Shown: positions 18,954 through 26,448 of the stretch, one piece after another
How the letters are laid out: each line of letters opens with the position of its first letter
Position numbering within the stretch: position 1 is the first letter of the stretch
From: Ornithinimicrobium flavum
GTDB lineage: Bacteria > Actinomycetota > Actinomycetes > Actinomycetales > Dermatophilaceae
Length of the DNA stretch: 64,000 nt
Reading direction: 5' to 3'
NCBI RefSeq assembly: GCF_004526345.1
Contig: NZ_CP038213.1
Coordinates: 1,922,001 to 1,986,000 of the forward strand
The notes under the pieces: generated by a model
The model's input: only the letters and a program-made list of their open reading frames with translations
Database searches by the model: none
What the model was told of the DNA's origin: nothing
Translations under genes and position numbers: made by a program

Positions 18954-20258
18954 ATGCGTCTGGGTCGTCGTCACACCGCCGCCGTGATCGTCGGGGTCGC
19001 GGGGCTCGCCGGCGCCTTCCTGCTCGTGCCCGACGCCCCGGAGGTGGTGACGGTCTCGCCCGTGCCCGGCGAGGCGGCATACACCTCGGTCCAGGAGGCG
19101 GTCGACTCCCTGGGCCCGCGCGGGGGGACCGTGGAGGTGCACGAGGGGACGTATGCCGAGCGGCTCGTGCTGGACGGCCGGCGGGGCGTGTCCGTGCAGG
19201 CCCGCACCGGTGACCGGGTGGTGCTGGACGCCACCGGGACCGAGCCCCCCGAGGGCCTGAGCGGGGTCGTGGAGGTCCGGGGCGGAGGTCTGGTCGAGCT
19301 GGTCGGCCTGGAGCTGCGGGGCTACCGCACCGAGCGGACGGGCGCTGTCCCCGTGGGTCTGCTGGTGACCGGCAGCGTGGAGGGGTTGACGGTCGAGGAC
19401 CTGGTCGTGCGCGAGCTGGGGACGACGGCCGGGGCCGGGTCGCAGGCCCACGGGGTCGCGGTCGTCGGCGACGAGCTGCGGGAGGCCACGACCGACCTGG
19501 TCCTCACCGGTGCCTACCTGAGCAACCTCTCGCTGGGGGAGGGGGCCGGCATCCTGGTGGACGGCAACGTCATGGGTTGGGAGGTCACCCGCAACCGGGT
19601 GCACCAGGTCGACCACGACGGGATCCGGGTGAGCGCCCCCGACGCGGCTCCGGACGCCTCCGCGGAGGACCCCCCGGTGCCACGACCCCGGGACGGGCTG
19701 CTGACCGGCAACAGCGTGGTCGACGTCGCCGGGGCGACCAACCTGGCCTACGGCCCGGAGGGCTGCGTGTGCGCCGCCGGCCTCAGCATCGCGGGGGGCC
19801 TGGACCTCACGCTCACCGACAACACCGTCTCCCGGGCCGACGTGGGGATCGAGGTGCGCGGCGACGGGACCACCGGGACCACCGAGGGCCTCGACGTCCT
19901 GGAGAACGTCGTGGAGGACGCCCGCCACGCGGCCATGGTGATCGGTGCCGACGAGGCCGGTGAGGGAGCCGTCACCCGGGTCCTGGCGAGGGGCAACCAC
20001 CTGCGGGGAGCCACCACCGAGGTGATGGTCCTCCTGGGTCACGGGCTCGCGGACACGAGGTTCAGCAGCAACGACGTCGTCGTGGCCGAGCCCGGGCCGG
20101 TGCTGGTGCAGCTGGCCGGGACGGGGCCGGCGCTGGACCACAACAGCTATGTGGCCCCGTCACCGGTCTTCCGGCTGGGGCAGCGCGAGGTGGGGGAGCT
20201 GCGGGCCTGGCAGCTGCTCACCGGCGAGGAGTCGGTCAGCTCGCTGCGCTCGCCGTGA
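18954..20258 (+). CDS. Secreted right-handed parallel beta-helix protein
   Basis: 434 residues. A basic N-terminus and hydrophobic segment (AAVIVGVAGLAGAFLLV) form a signal peptide or anchor. The body is a run of short beta-strand repeats with N-x-V and G-I/V patterns (GTVEVHEGTYAERLVLDG, ILVDGNVMGWEVTRNRVHQVDHDGIRV, LTLTDNTVSRADVGIEV), as in pectate-lyase/NosD-like folds. Two close cysteines (GCVCAAG) sit near residue 275. Such folds bind or cleave extracellular polysaccharides, but no catalytic residues could be assigned. Its 3' end overlaps the convergent PAP2 gene by 23 bp. Confidence 0.8.
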   Translation: MRLGRRHTAAVIVGVAGLAGAFLLVPDAPEVVTVSPVPGEAAYTSVQEAVDSLGPRGGTVEVHEGTYAERLVLDGRRGVSVQARTGDRVVLDATGTEPPEGLSGVVEVRGGGLVELVGLELRGYRTERTGAVPVGLLVTGSVEGLTVEDLVVRELGTTAGAGSQAHGVAVVGDELREATTDLVLTGAYLSNLSLGEGAGILVDGNVMGWEVTRNRVHQVDHDGIRVSAPDAAPDASAEDPPVPRPRDGLLTGNSVVDVAGATNLAYGPEGCVCAAGLSIAGGLDLTLTDNTVSRADVGIEVRGDGTTGTTEGLDVLENVVEDARHAAMVIGADEAGEGAVTRVLARGNHLRGATTEVMVLLGHGLADTRFSSNDVVVAEPGPVLVQLAGTGPALDHNSYVAPSPVFRLGQREVGELRAWQLLTGEESVSSLRSP

Positions 20259-20865
20259 CCGTCTCGCCGTGACCGGAGGCCTGGACCAGCAGCCCGGTGC
20301 CCCACCCGATCATGCCCACGCACGCCGAGGCGGCGATGTCGCTCAGCCGATGGTGGCCCAGGGTGATGAGCAGCAGGCCCATGACCCCCACCGCCGCGCT
20401 GCCCAGGATCAGCACGGCGCCTCGGGCCGACCGGGGGACAACCACCAGCAACGCGCACACCAGGGCCGCCACCGCGGCCGCGTGGCCGCTGGGCAGGGAG
20501 TTGGGCAGTGGCCACGGGTCCGCGAGCTGGGGCCGGGGCAGCGCCAGCTTGAGAACCTGCGGCGTGACCAGGCACACCACCGCGCCGGCGCCCGCCCCGA
20601 GCGCGGTGCGCCAGCCCCGCCGGAGCCCGGCCAGGCACACGAGCGCGCACAGGACGATCATGACCACCGGGCCGGCGAGCGTCAGCAGGGGCAGCAGCCG
20701 CTCCGCCAAGGCGGTGTCGGCCTCCAGCCGCCACAGCACGGCGTTGTCCAGCCGCTGGCCGGAGACGGTGCGCACCGCGAGCAGGTAGAGGCCCAGCAGT
20801 CCCGCCGTGCCCCCGGTGATGAGGACCCACGGGAGGGCCGGGGGCGGCAGGTCGTGGTCTGGCAT
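20236..20865 (-). CDS. PAP2-superfamily membrane phosphatase
   Basis: 209 residues with about six membrane helices. The phosphatase signature is present in three parts: K-x6-RP as KLALPRPQ, PSGH in NSLPSGHAAAV, and the last part HHRLSDIAAS with the catalytic His and Asp. Likely substrates are lipid phosphates such as phosphatidic acid or undecaprenyl pyrophosphate; the sequence does not separate these. A TACCCT hexamer lies upstream of the ATG. It is convergent and slightly overlapping with the beta-helix gene. Confidence 0.87.
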   Translation of the reverse strand: MPDHDLPPPALPWVLITGGTAGLLGLYLLAVRTVSGQRLDNAVLWRLEADTALAERLLPLLTLAGPVVMIVLCALVCLAGLRRGWRTALGAGAGAVVCLVTPQVLKLALPRPQLADPWPLPNSLPSGHAAAVAALVCALLVVVPRSARGAVLILGSAAVGVMGLLLITLGHHRLSDIAASACVGMIGWGTGLLVQASGHGETVTASAAS

Positions 20866-20930
20866 GGCCGGACCAGGGTAGGTCCAGGCGCTGGGAGCAA
20901 GGTGGACGGCGCGCCGGACGGGCGGTCGGG

Positions 20931-21872
20931 TCAGGGTCGGATCCCGAGGGCCTGCAGCAGCCGACCGACGGGGCTGCCCAGGTCGTAGGTCTCGACCAGC
21001 TGCTGGAGCGTCTCGGGGTCGGCCAGCTCCCGGGGCAGGGTGAGCGGGACGTCGGCGACCGGGGCGTCGGGGGCCACCAGGACCACGAGCGGAGCGACGT
21101 CGAGGTAGGACGCGCCGGCCTCCAGGTTGGCGCGCCGGGCACCCTTGAGGGCCGGGTCCCCGGAGTCCACCGCGGCCCGCAGCGCCTCGAGCGAGCCGTA
21201 GTCGCGCAGCAGCTGGGCAGCCGTCTTGTCCCCGATCCCCTTCACCCCCGGCAGCCCGTCGCTGGCGTCGCCGCGCAGCATCGCCATCTCGGCGTACGCC
21301 CGACCGGTCGGCACGCCATACCGGGTGCGCAGGTCCTCCTGGGTGATGACCTCGGCGTCCCGCACCCCCGCCTTGGCGGTGTAGATGACGCGGACGGGGG
21401 CCTCGTCGTCGACCAGCTGGAAGAGGTCCCGGTCGCCGGTGACGATGTCGACCGGCATCCTGCCCCGGTGCCGCGCTGTGAGGGTGCCGATGACGTCGTC
21501 GGCCTCGTAGCCGGGCACCCCCAGCACCGGCAGCCCGAAGGCCTCGAGCGCGCACCGCAGGATCGGGACCTGCACCTCCAGCTCGGCCGGTGCCTCCTCC
21601 TTCTCCAGCGACCCCTCGACCAGGCGGTGCGCCTTGTAGGACGGGATCGCCTGCACCCGGAAGTCGGGTCGCCAGTCGTCGTCCCAGCAGCACACCAGGT
21701 GGGTGGGGGAGAAGCGCGTGGTCAGGGTGGCCACCATGTCGAGCAGCCCGCGCACGGCGTTGGTCGGGGTGCCGTCCGGCGCGGGCCGCTGCTCCTTCAT
21801 GCCGAAGAAGGCCCGGAAGTACAGGCTCGCGGTGTCGAGCAGGAGCAGGCGCGCGGGAGGGGTGGGGCTCAT
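20931..21872 (-). CDS. 5'-3' exonuclease (FEN/Pol I N-domain-like)
   Basis: 313 residues, a stand-alone version of the DNA polymerase I 5' nuclease. Acidic metal-binding motifs are in LLLLDTASLYFRAFFGM, CCWDDDWR, GYEADDVIGTLT and DIVTGDRDLFQLV. The helix-hairpin-helix is in DGLPGVKGIGDKTAAQLLRDYGS. It probably removes RNA primers or flaps. TACGCT lies 7 nt before the ATG on the coding strand, supporting this start over longer in-frame options that run back into other genes. Confidence 0.93.
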   Translation of the reverse strand: MSPTPPARLLLLDTASLYFRAFFGMKEQRPAPDGTPTNAVRGLLDMVATLTTRFSPTHLVCCWDDDWRPDFRVQAIPSYKAHRLVEGSLEKEEAPAELEVQVPILRCALEAFGLPVLGVPGYEADDVIGTLTARHRGRMPVDIVTGDRDLFQLVDDEAPVRVIYTAKAGVRDAEVITQEDLRTRYGVPTGRAYAEMAMLRGDASDGLPGVKGIGDKTAAQLLRDYGSLEALRAAVDSGDPALKGARRANLEAGASYLDVAPLVVLVAPDAPVADVPLTLPRELADPETLQQLVETYDLGSPVGRLLQALGIRP

Positions 21873-21923
21873 GGCGGTCAGCGTAGTCGCGGCCGGCGGG
21901 CCCGACTGGGTTACGGTGGCGCC

Positions 21924-22316
21924 GTGACTGCACGGGAGACCTCGCTGCGCGACCGGCTGCCGTGGATCGCGGTCCTGGTCGCGCTGGGGACGGCTGCCGC
22001 CCTGCTCCTCGGGCCGCTGTGGGACGACGCGCGGGGTGAGAACCCCCTGCTGCGTCCGCCCGGGCCCGACTGGGAGGCCATCCTGCGCCTGGGCCTGCCG
22101 ACGGTGATCGTGGCCGCCTGCTTGGCGCTCGCGCTCATGCTGCCCCGCCGACCCCTCGTCGGGGTCGGGGCGCTGCTCGTGCTCGGGTATGCCGTCGTGC
22201 AGGCGCCCGGGGTCATGACGCTGTGGTTCGTCCCCACGCTGCTGCTGGCGGGGGCCGGGTGGCTGGTGGCCTTGCTCGACCGGGGCCGGGGCCGTCGGGA
22301 GCCGGGGCGGGTCTAG
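21924..22316 (+). CDS. Small hypothetical membrane protein
   Basis: 130 residues. Three to four hydrophobic segments (WIAVLVALGTAAALLLGPL, LPTVIVAACLALALML, VGVGALLVLGYAVVQAPGV, WFVPTLLLAGAGWLVALL) are separated by short charged turns, and the tail is Arg-rich. No family recognised. The GTG start leaves 51 bp to the divergent exonuclease gene. It ends 9 bp before the Lrp gene, but that gene seems to have its own -10 hexamer. Confidence 0.7.
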   Translation: MTARETSLRDRLPWIAVLVALGTAAALLLGPLWDDARGENPLLRPPGPDWEAILRLGLPTVIVAACLALALMLPRRPLVGVGALLVLGYAVVQAPGVMTLWFVPTLLLAGAGWLVALLDRGRGRREPGRV

Positions 22317-22325
22317 GCTTCGGCC

Positions 22326-22787
22326 ATGGAGGCGCTCGACCGGCACATCGTCCAGGTCCTGGCCCAGGACGGGCGGATCAGCTTCGCCGACCTCGGCCGG
22401 CAGGTCGGGCTGTCCACCTCGGCGGTGCACCAGCGGGTCAAGCGGCTCGAGGAGCGGGGGATCATCACCGGCTACCGGGCCGTCGTCGACTACACCAAGG
22501 TCGGTCTTCCGCTCACGGCCCTGATGTCGGTCAAGCCCTTCGACCCCGCCGCCGACGACGACGTCCCCGAGCGGTTGCACGACATCGAGGAGATCGTCGC
22601 CTGCTGGTCGGTCGCCGGCGACGAGAACTACGTGCTCCTCCTGCGCGTCGCCCGACCGCAAGACCTCGAGGAGCTCTTCGCCCGCATCCGCCAGCAGGCC
22701 TCCGTCTCCACCAACACCACCATCGTGCTGTCCACCCCCTGGGAGGACCGCCTGGGCCGCCTGCCGGACCCGCCCCCGCCCATCTGA
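22326..22787 (+). CDS. Lrp/AsnC-family transcriptional regulator
   Basis: 153 residues. The N-terminal HTH (ALDRHIVQVLAQDGRISFADLGRQVGLSTSAVHQRVKRLEE, about 3-45) is followed by an RAM/effector domain (about 60-145) that binds an amino acid and assembles dimers or octamers. TAGGCT 6 nt before the ATG suggests a leaderless mRNA. The nearest amino-acid locus is the lysine aminomutase cluster 1.0 kb downstream, so control of lysine breakdown is a reasonable but unproven guess. A 32-bp tandem array begins almost directly after its stop. Confidence 0.92.
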   Translation: MEALDRHIVQVLAQDGRISFADLGRQVGLSTSAVHQRVKRLEERGIITGYRAVVDYTKVGLPLTALMSVKPFDPAADDDVPERLHDIEEIVACWSVAGDENYVLLLRVARPQDLEELFARIRQQASVSTNTTIVLSTPWEDRLGRLPDPPPPI

Positions 22788-22788
22788 C

Positions 22789-22971
22789 CCACCGGCCGCC
22801 TCGCGTGGTTGCCCCCAGCCCCACCGGCCGCCTCGCGTGGTTGCCCCCAGCCCCACCGGCCGCCTCGCGTGGTTGCCCCCAGCCCCACCGGCCGCCTCGC
22901 GTGGTTGCCCCCAGCCCCACCGGCCGCCTCATGTGGTTGCCCCCAGCCCCACCGGCCGCCTCATGTGGTTG
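22789..22971 (+). repeat. Tandem array of a 32-bp repeat, six copies (left, inverted relative to the right array)
   Basis: Copies begin at 22791, 22823, 22855, 22887, 22919 and 22951, an exact 32-bp period. Each unit starts ACCGGCCGCCTCGCGTGGTT; the last two copies have TCATG in place of TCGCG. Four of the six units are identical. The reverse complement of the unit matches the core of the array on the other side of ybaK. No spacers are present, so this is not CRISPR. Confidence 0.95.
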
Positions 22972-22997
22972 GCGCGGGCACGGCATACCCTGTGGCC

Positions 22998-23495
22998 GTG
23001 GCCAAGAAGAGGCATCCGACCGGCGGCACCCCCGCGACCGTGGCCCTGGACCGCGCCGGAGTCGCGTATGCCGTGCGGGCCTACGAGCACGACCCGGCGG
23101 CGCAGTCCTACGGGCTGGAAGCTGCCCAGGCGCTCGGCGTCGAACCTGCTCGCGTGTTTAAGACGCTCCTGGTCGACACCGAACAGGGGCTCGGCGTCGG
23201 GATCGTTCCGGTCGACGCGCTGCTCGACCTCAAGGCGATCGCCGCGTCGCTGTCGATGAAGAAGGTGACGATGGCCGACCCGAAGGTTGCCGAACGCACG
23301 ACGGGTTACGTAGTGGGCGGCATCAGCCCGGTCGGTCAGAAGAAGGCGCTGCCGACGGTGCTCGACGAGTCGGCGACGACCTTCGAGACGATCCTGGTCA
23401 GCGGGGGCAAGCGCGGACTGGACATCGAGATCGCGCCGAAGGATCTGCTTCGCGTCACCGGGGGAAGGACGGCGTCGATCGCGCGACGCGGTTAG
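22998..23495 (+). CDS. ybaK: YbaK/EbsC-type Cys-tRNA(Pro)/Cys-tRNA(Cys) deacylase
   Basis: 165 residues. The family hydrolyses misacylated Cys-tRNA(Pro). Conserved blocks: VFKTLLVD, VGIVPVDALLDLKAIAASLSMKKV (with the catalytic Lys region), and the GYVVGGISPVGQKKALPTVLDE motif. Start is the GTG before AKKRHPT; a GTG two codons earlier is also possible. Codon use differs from its neighbours: many more A/T-ending codons appear from 23080 on (for example GTTTAA, GTTGCC, TACGTA stretches). This suggests a recent origin elsewhere. It lies between two inverted 32-bp arrays. Confidence 0.92.
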   Translation: MAKKRHPTGGTPATVALDRAGVAYAVRAYEHDPAAQSYGLEAAQALGVEPARVFKTLLVDTEQGLGVGIVPVDALLDLKAIAASLSMKKVTMADPKVAERTTGYVVGGISPVGQKKALPTVLDESATTFETILVSGGKRGLDIEIAPKDLLRVTGGRTASIARRG

Positions 23496-23498
23496 CCC

Positions 23499-23754
23499 AA
23501 CCACACGACGCGGCCAGTGGGCGAGAGGTCAACCACACGGCGCGGCCAGTGGGCGAGAGGTCAACCACACGGCGCGGCCGGTGGGGCAGAGGCCAACCAC
23601 ACGGCGCGGCCAGTGGGCGAGAGGCCAACCACGCGAGGCGGCCAGTGGGGCAGAGACCAACCACACGACGCGGCCAGTGGGGGAGAAGCCAACCACGCGA
23701 GGCGGCCGGTGGGGCAGAGACCAACCACACGAGGCGGCCGGTGGGAGGGGTAGC
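23499..23754 (-). repeat. Tandem array of a 32-bp repeat, eight copies (right array)
   Basis: Copies begin at 23499, 23531, 23563, 23595, 23627, 23659, 23691 and 23723, again exactly 32 bp apart. Units start AACCACACGAGGCGGCCGGT with small variants (CGCGAGG, CGACGCGG, GGCGCGG; CCAGT or CCGGT), so copies have diverged more than in the left array. Each unit holds a CCAC...GTGG dyad around CGGCCGG. The array fills the whole gap between the convergent ybaK and kamA genes, so it may also act in transcription termination. Confidence 0.95.
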
Positions 23755-23756
23755 CG

Positions 23757-25229
23757 TCAGCCCAGCTGGTCGACGGACGCCTGGCGGGAGGCGGCGGCGG
23801 CGGCCACGGCCTTCTGCTCGTGCGCCGTGACGTCCTCGCCGTGGATCTCGGTGCTGTGCTGGCGCCACCAATCCTGGCCGCTGGCGGGCAGGGTGTCGAT
23901 CGGGTCGTAGTAGACGTACTCCGCGCTGGTGACGTCGACGTCCTCGCCCTCGATGGAGGTGCGGTAGTTCTTGCGCCAGTAGGAGATCCCGCGCTCGGTG
24001 TCGTAGGTGTCGACCTGGTGGACCCAACGCTTGCCGACGAAGGGCACGTCGCAGACGATCCGCGGGGTGGAGAACCCGGGCAGGTAGCCCAGCAGCGAGT
24101 GCTGGAGGTGCTGGGCGTGCGCCAGCGACACCCGCCAGTGCTCGCTGAAGGGGATCATGTCGCACATGTAGAAGTAGTAGGGGGTGATCATCGCGTCGTC
24201 GGCCAGCGCGAAGCACAGGTCGAGCAGCTGGTGGCTGTCGTCGTTGACGCCTCGCATGAGCACGCCCTGGTTGCGGACGTCGCGGATGCCCGCGTCGAGC
24301 ATGGCACGGGAGGCCTGCGCGACGAGCGGCGTCACCGACTGCGCCGCGTTGACGTGCGTGTGGATGGCCAGGCCGACACCGCGAGCCCGGGCCTTGCCCG
24401 CCACGCGGGCCACACCCTCGACCACGTCCGGGGCCAACCAGTGCTGCGGCATGCCCATGAGGGCCTTGGTGGCCAGCCGCACGTCGCGGATGTTCTCGAT
24501 CTCGAGCAGCTGGTCCAGCCACGCCTCGAGGTTCTTCCACGGCATGTTCGCCACGTCGCCGCCCGAGACCACGACGTCGCGGACCGACGGGGTCGACCGC
24601 AGGTAGTCCAGGATCGCGGTGTGCCGGTCCACCGGCTTGCCGGCCAGCTTGAGCTTGGTGACGGTCGGCGTGGAGTTGCCGACCAGGTCCATGCGGGTGC
24701 AGTGCCCGCAGTACTGCGGGCAGGTCGGCAGCATCTCGGCCAGCACCTTGGTGGGGTAGCGGTGCGTCAGACCCTCCGCCACCCACATGTCGTGCTCGTG
24801 CAGGCTGTCACGGGCGGCGTAGGGGTGGTTGGGCCAGTCGGTGCGGCGGTCGCTGAAGACCGGCAGCATGTAGCGCCGCACCGGGTCGGCGTAGAACGCC
24901 GCGGTGAACTCGGCGCCCGCCGCCGGCATCCGGCCGTCGGCCCAGGTGACCTCGCTGACCATCGTATTGAGCATCTGCGGGGGGACGAGCATCGACATCG
25001 TGGCCCGCTCGGCCTGGTCGCGCTCCAGGTCGGCGTAGAAGTCCTCGGTCAGCAGGTCGCCCATGACGGTGCGCAGCTGGCGGAGGTTCTTCACGCAGCT
25101 CACCCGCTGCCACTGCACGTCCGCCCACTGCTCGGCGGTGATCTCGCGCCAGCCGGGGAACCGGGTCCAGTCCGGCTCGACGAGCTCGCGCCGCCGGTAG
25201 GCGTAGGGCTGATCGATCTGAGAGGTCAT
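23757..25229 (-). CDS. kamA: Lysine 2,3-aminomutase (radical SAM)
   Basis: 490 residues. Converts L-lysine to L-beta-lysine using a 4Fe-4S cluster, S-adenosylmethionine and PLP. The radical-SAM cysteines are C170-x3-C174-x2-C177 in LPTCPQYCGHCTRMD. Further family blocks are DVVVSGGDVANMPWKNLEAWLD, AIHTHVNAAQSVTPLV, NQGVLMRGVND, and PYYFYMCDMIPFSEHWRVSL. The ATG chosen has TAGCAT exactly 7 nt upstream (25237-25242), so a leaderless start fits; the in-frame ATG three codons earlier overlaps that hexamer. It is divergent from kdd-kamDE-kal and starts the same pathway. Confidence 0.95.
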   Translation of the reverse strand: MTSQIDQPYAYRRRELVEPDWTRFPGWREITAEQWADVQWQRVSCVKNLRQLRTVMGDLLTEDFYADLERDQAERATMSMLVPPQMLNTMVSEVTWADGRMPAAGAEFTAAFYADPVRRYMLPVFSDRRTDWPNHPYAARDSLHEHDMWVAEGLTHRYPTKVLAEMLPTCPQYCGHCTRMDLVGNSTPTVTKLKLAGKPVDRHTAILDYLRSTPSVRDVVVSGGDVANMPWKNLEAWLDQLLEIENIRDVRLATKALMGMPQHWLAPDVVEGVARVAGKARARGVGLAIHTHVNAAQSVTPLVAQASRAMLDAGIRDVRNQGVLMRGVNDDSHQLLDLCFALADDAMITPYYFYMCDMIPFSEHWRVSLAHAQHLQHSLLGYLPGFSTPRIVCDVPFVGKRWVHQVDTYDTERGISYWRKNYRTSIEGEDVDVTSAEYVYYDPIDTLPASGQDWWRQHSTEIHGEDVTAHEQKAVAAAAASRQASVDQLG

Positions 25230-25244
25230 GCGTGACATGCTACG

Positions 25245-25284
25245 GACATCATCCGGCAGAATGAAAGATCTGCAGGAAGATGTC
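25245..25284. promoter_or_regulatory. 40-bp palindromic operator in the kamA/kdd divergent region
   Basis: Left arm GACATCATCCGGCAGA (25245-25260) and right arm TCTGCAGGAAGATGTC (25269-25284) are inverted copies that agree at 14 of 16 positions, separated by ATGAAAGA. The site begins three bases upstream of the kamA -10 hexamer and ends 27 bp before the kdd start codon. It is therefore placed to control both directions at once. A candidate binder is the Lrp-type protein encoded at 22.3 kb. Confidence 0.7.
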
Positions 25285-25311
25285 TTGTCAGAGGCTCGAA
25301 AGTGAGGACAG

Positions 25312-26448
25312 ATGACGGCCACGACCGCCCATTCGCCGTTCGGCATCCACCGGGTGCTGGAGCCGCGGGGCGACGCGGTGACCCTGCCGCAGACCGCGCT
25401 GCGGCTCGACCCGAGCCCGGACCTCGCGCCCGACGAGGTGCGGGTCGACGTCGAGGTGCTCAACCTCGACGCGGCCTCCTACCGCCAGCTGCGTGACAAG
25501 CACACCGGCCCCACCGGCCACGTGCACGGGCACTCCGTCCGCTCCGAGGTCCTGGAGATCATCGAGGACCGCGGCAAGATGCAGAACCCGGTCACCGGGT
25601 CCGGCGGGATGCTCATCGGCACCGTCGCGGAGGTGGGTCCGGAGAGCCCGCTCGGCCTGCAGGTGGGTGACCGGGTCGCGACCCTGGTCTCGCTCTCCCT
25701 CACCCCGCTGGCGGTCTCCGACCGGCTGGAGCGCTGGGACGGCCTGTCCGAGCGCGTGCCCACCGCCGGTCACGCCATCCTGTTCGGCCGCTCGATCGCC
25801 GCGGTCCTCCCCGAGGACATGGACCCCGAGCTGGCCCTCATGGTCATGGACGTCTGCGGGGCGCCGGCCATGGTCCGTCGGGTCGTGCAGGGGTATGCCG
25901 CACTCGGCCAGCGGGCGAGCGTGGCCGTCATCGGGGCGGCCGGCAAGTCCGGCTCGCTCTCGCTCGCCGCGGCCCGGGACGCCGGCGGCGGCCGGCTGGT
26001 CGGGGTGGTCCCTGTCCAGGGGGAGGCGGACGTGCTGGAGCGCAGCGGCCTCGCCGACCACGTCGTCCTGGCCGACGCGCGCCGGCCGATCGGGCTGAGC
26101 GAGGCGCTGGCCGGGGTGGGAGGACCGGTCGACGTCACCGTCGTCTGCGTCGACGTCCCGGGGGCCGAGCAGCCGGCGCTCCTCATCACCAAGCAGGGCG
26201 GCACCGTCATCTACTTCTCGATGGCCACCAGCTTCGCCGCGGCGGCCCTCGGGGCCGAGGGGCTGGCCGCCGACGTGACGATGCTCATCGGCAACGGCTA
26301 CACCCCGGGTCACGCCGACTACGCCGTCGGGCTGGTGCGCGAGGTGCCCGCCGTGCGGCAGATCTTCGAGGACCGGCTCGCCTCCGAGCGCAGGGCCCAC
26401 GTCCAGGACGGCGGCTCCGTCAGCGGCCACGTGGAGGTGGAGGCATGA
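25312..26448 (+). CDS. kdd: L-erythro-3,5-diaminohexanoate dehydrogenase
   Basis: 378 residues. Oxidatively deaminates 3,5-diaminohexanoate, made from lysine by the two aminomutases, to 5-amino-3-oxohexanoate with NAD(P)+. The N-terminal block is FGIHRVLEPRGDAV; the dinucleotide-binding turn is VAVIGAAGKSGSLSLAAARDAG. C-terminal ITKQGGTVIYFSMATSFAAAALGAEGLAADVTMLIGNGY fits the Kdd family rather than ordinary alcohol dehydrogenases. GAGGAC lies 5-6 nt before the ATG. The stop overlaps the kamD start (ATGA), the first of a series of coupled genes. Confidence 0.93.
   Translation: MTATTAHSPFGIHRVLEPRGDAVTLPQTALRLDPSPDLAPDEVRVDVEVLNLDAASYRQLRDKHTGPTGHVHGHSVRSEVLEIIEDRGKMQNPVTGSGGMLIGTVAEVGPESPLGLQVGDRVATLVSLSLTPLAVSDRLERWDGLSERVPTAGHAILFGRSIAAVLPEDMDPELALMVMDVCGAPAMVRRVVQGYAALGQRASVAVIGAAGKSGSLSLAAARDAGGGRLVGVVPVQGEADVLERSGLADHVVLADARRPIGLSEALAGVGGPVDVTVVCVDVPGAEQPALLITKQGGTVIYFSMATSFAAAALGAEGLAADVTMLIGNGYTPGHADYAVGLVREVPAVRQIFEDRLASERRAHVQDGGSVSGHVEVEA

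Noticed and set aside
22789..23754. Possible CRISPR arrays at the 32-bp repeats
   Set aside because: Units abut with no spacers between them, the period is exactly the unit length, and no cas genes are near.
22809..23910. Open frames made of repeated peptides across the 32-bp arrays
   Set aside because: They exist only because the 32-bp unit has no stop in several frames; starts lack support and the frames run into ybaK or kamA.
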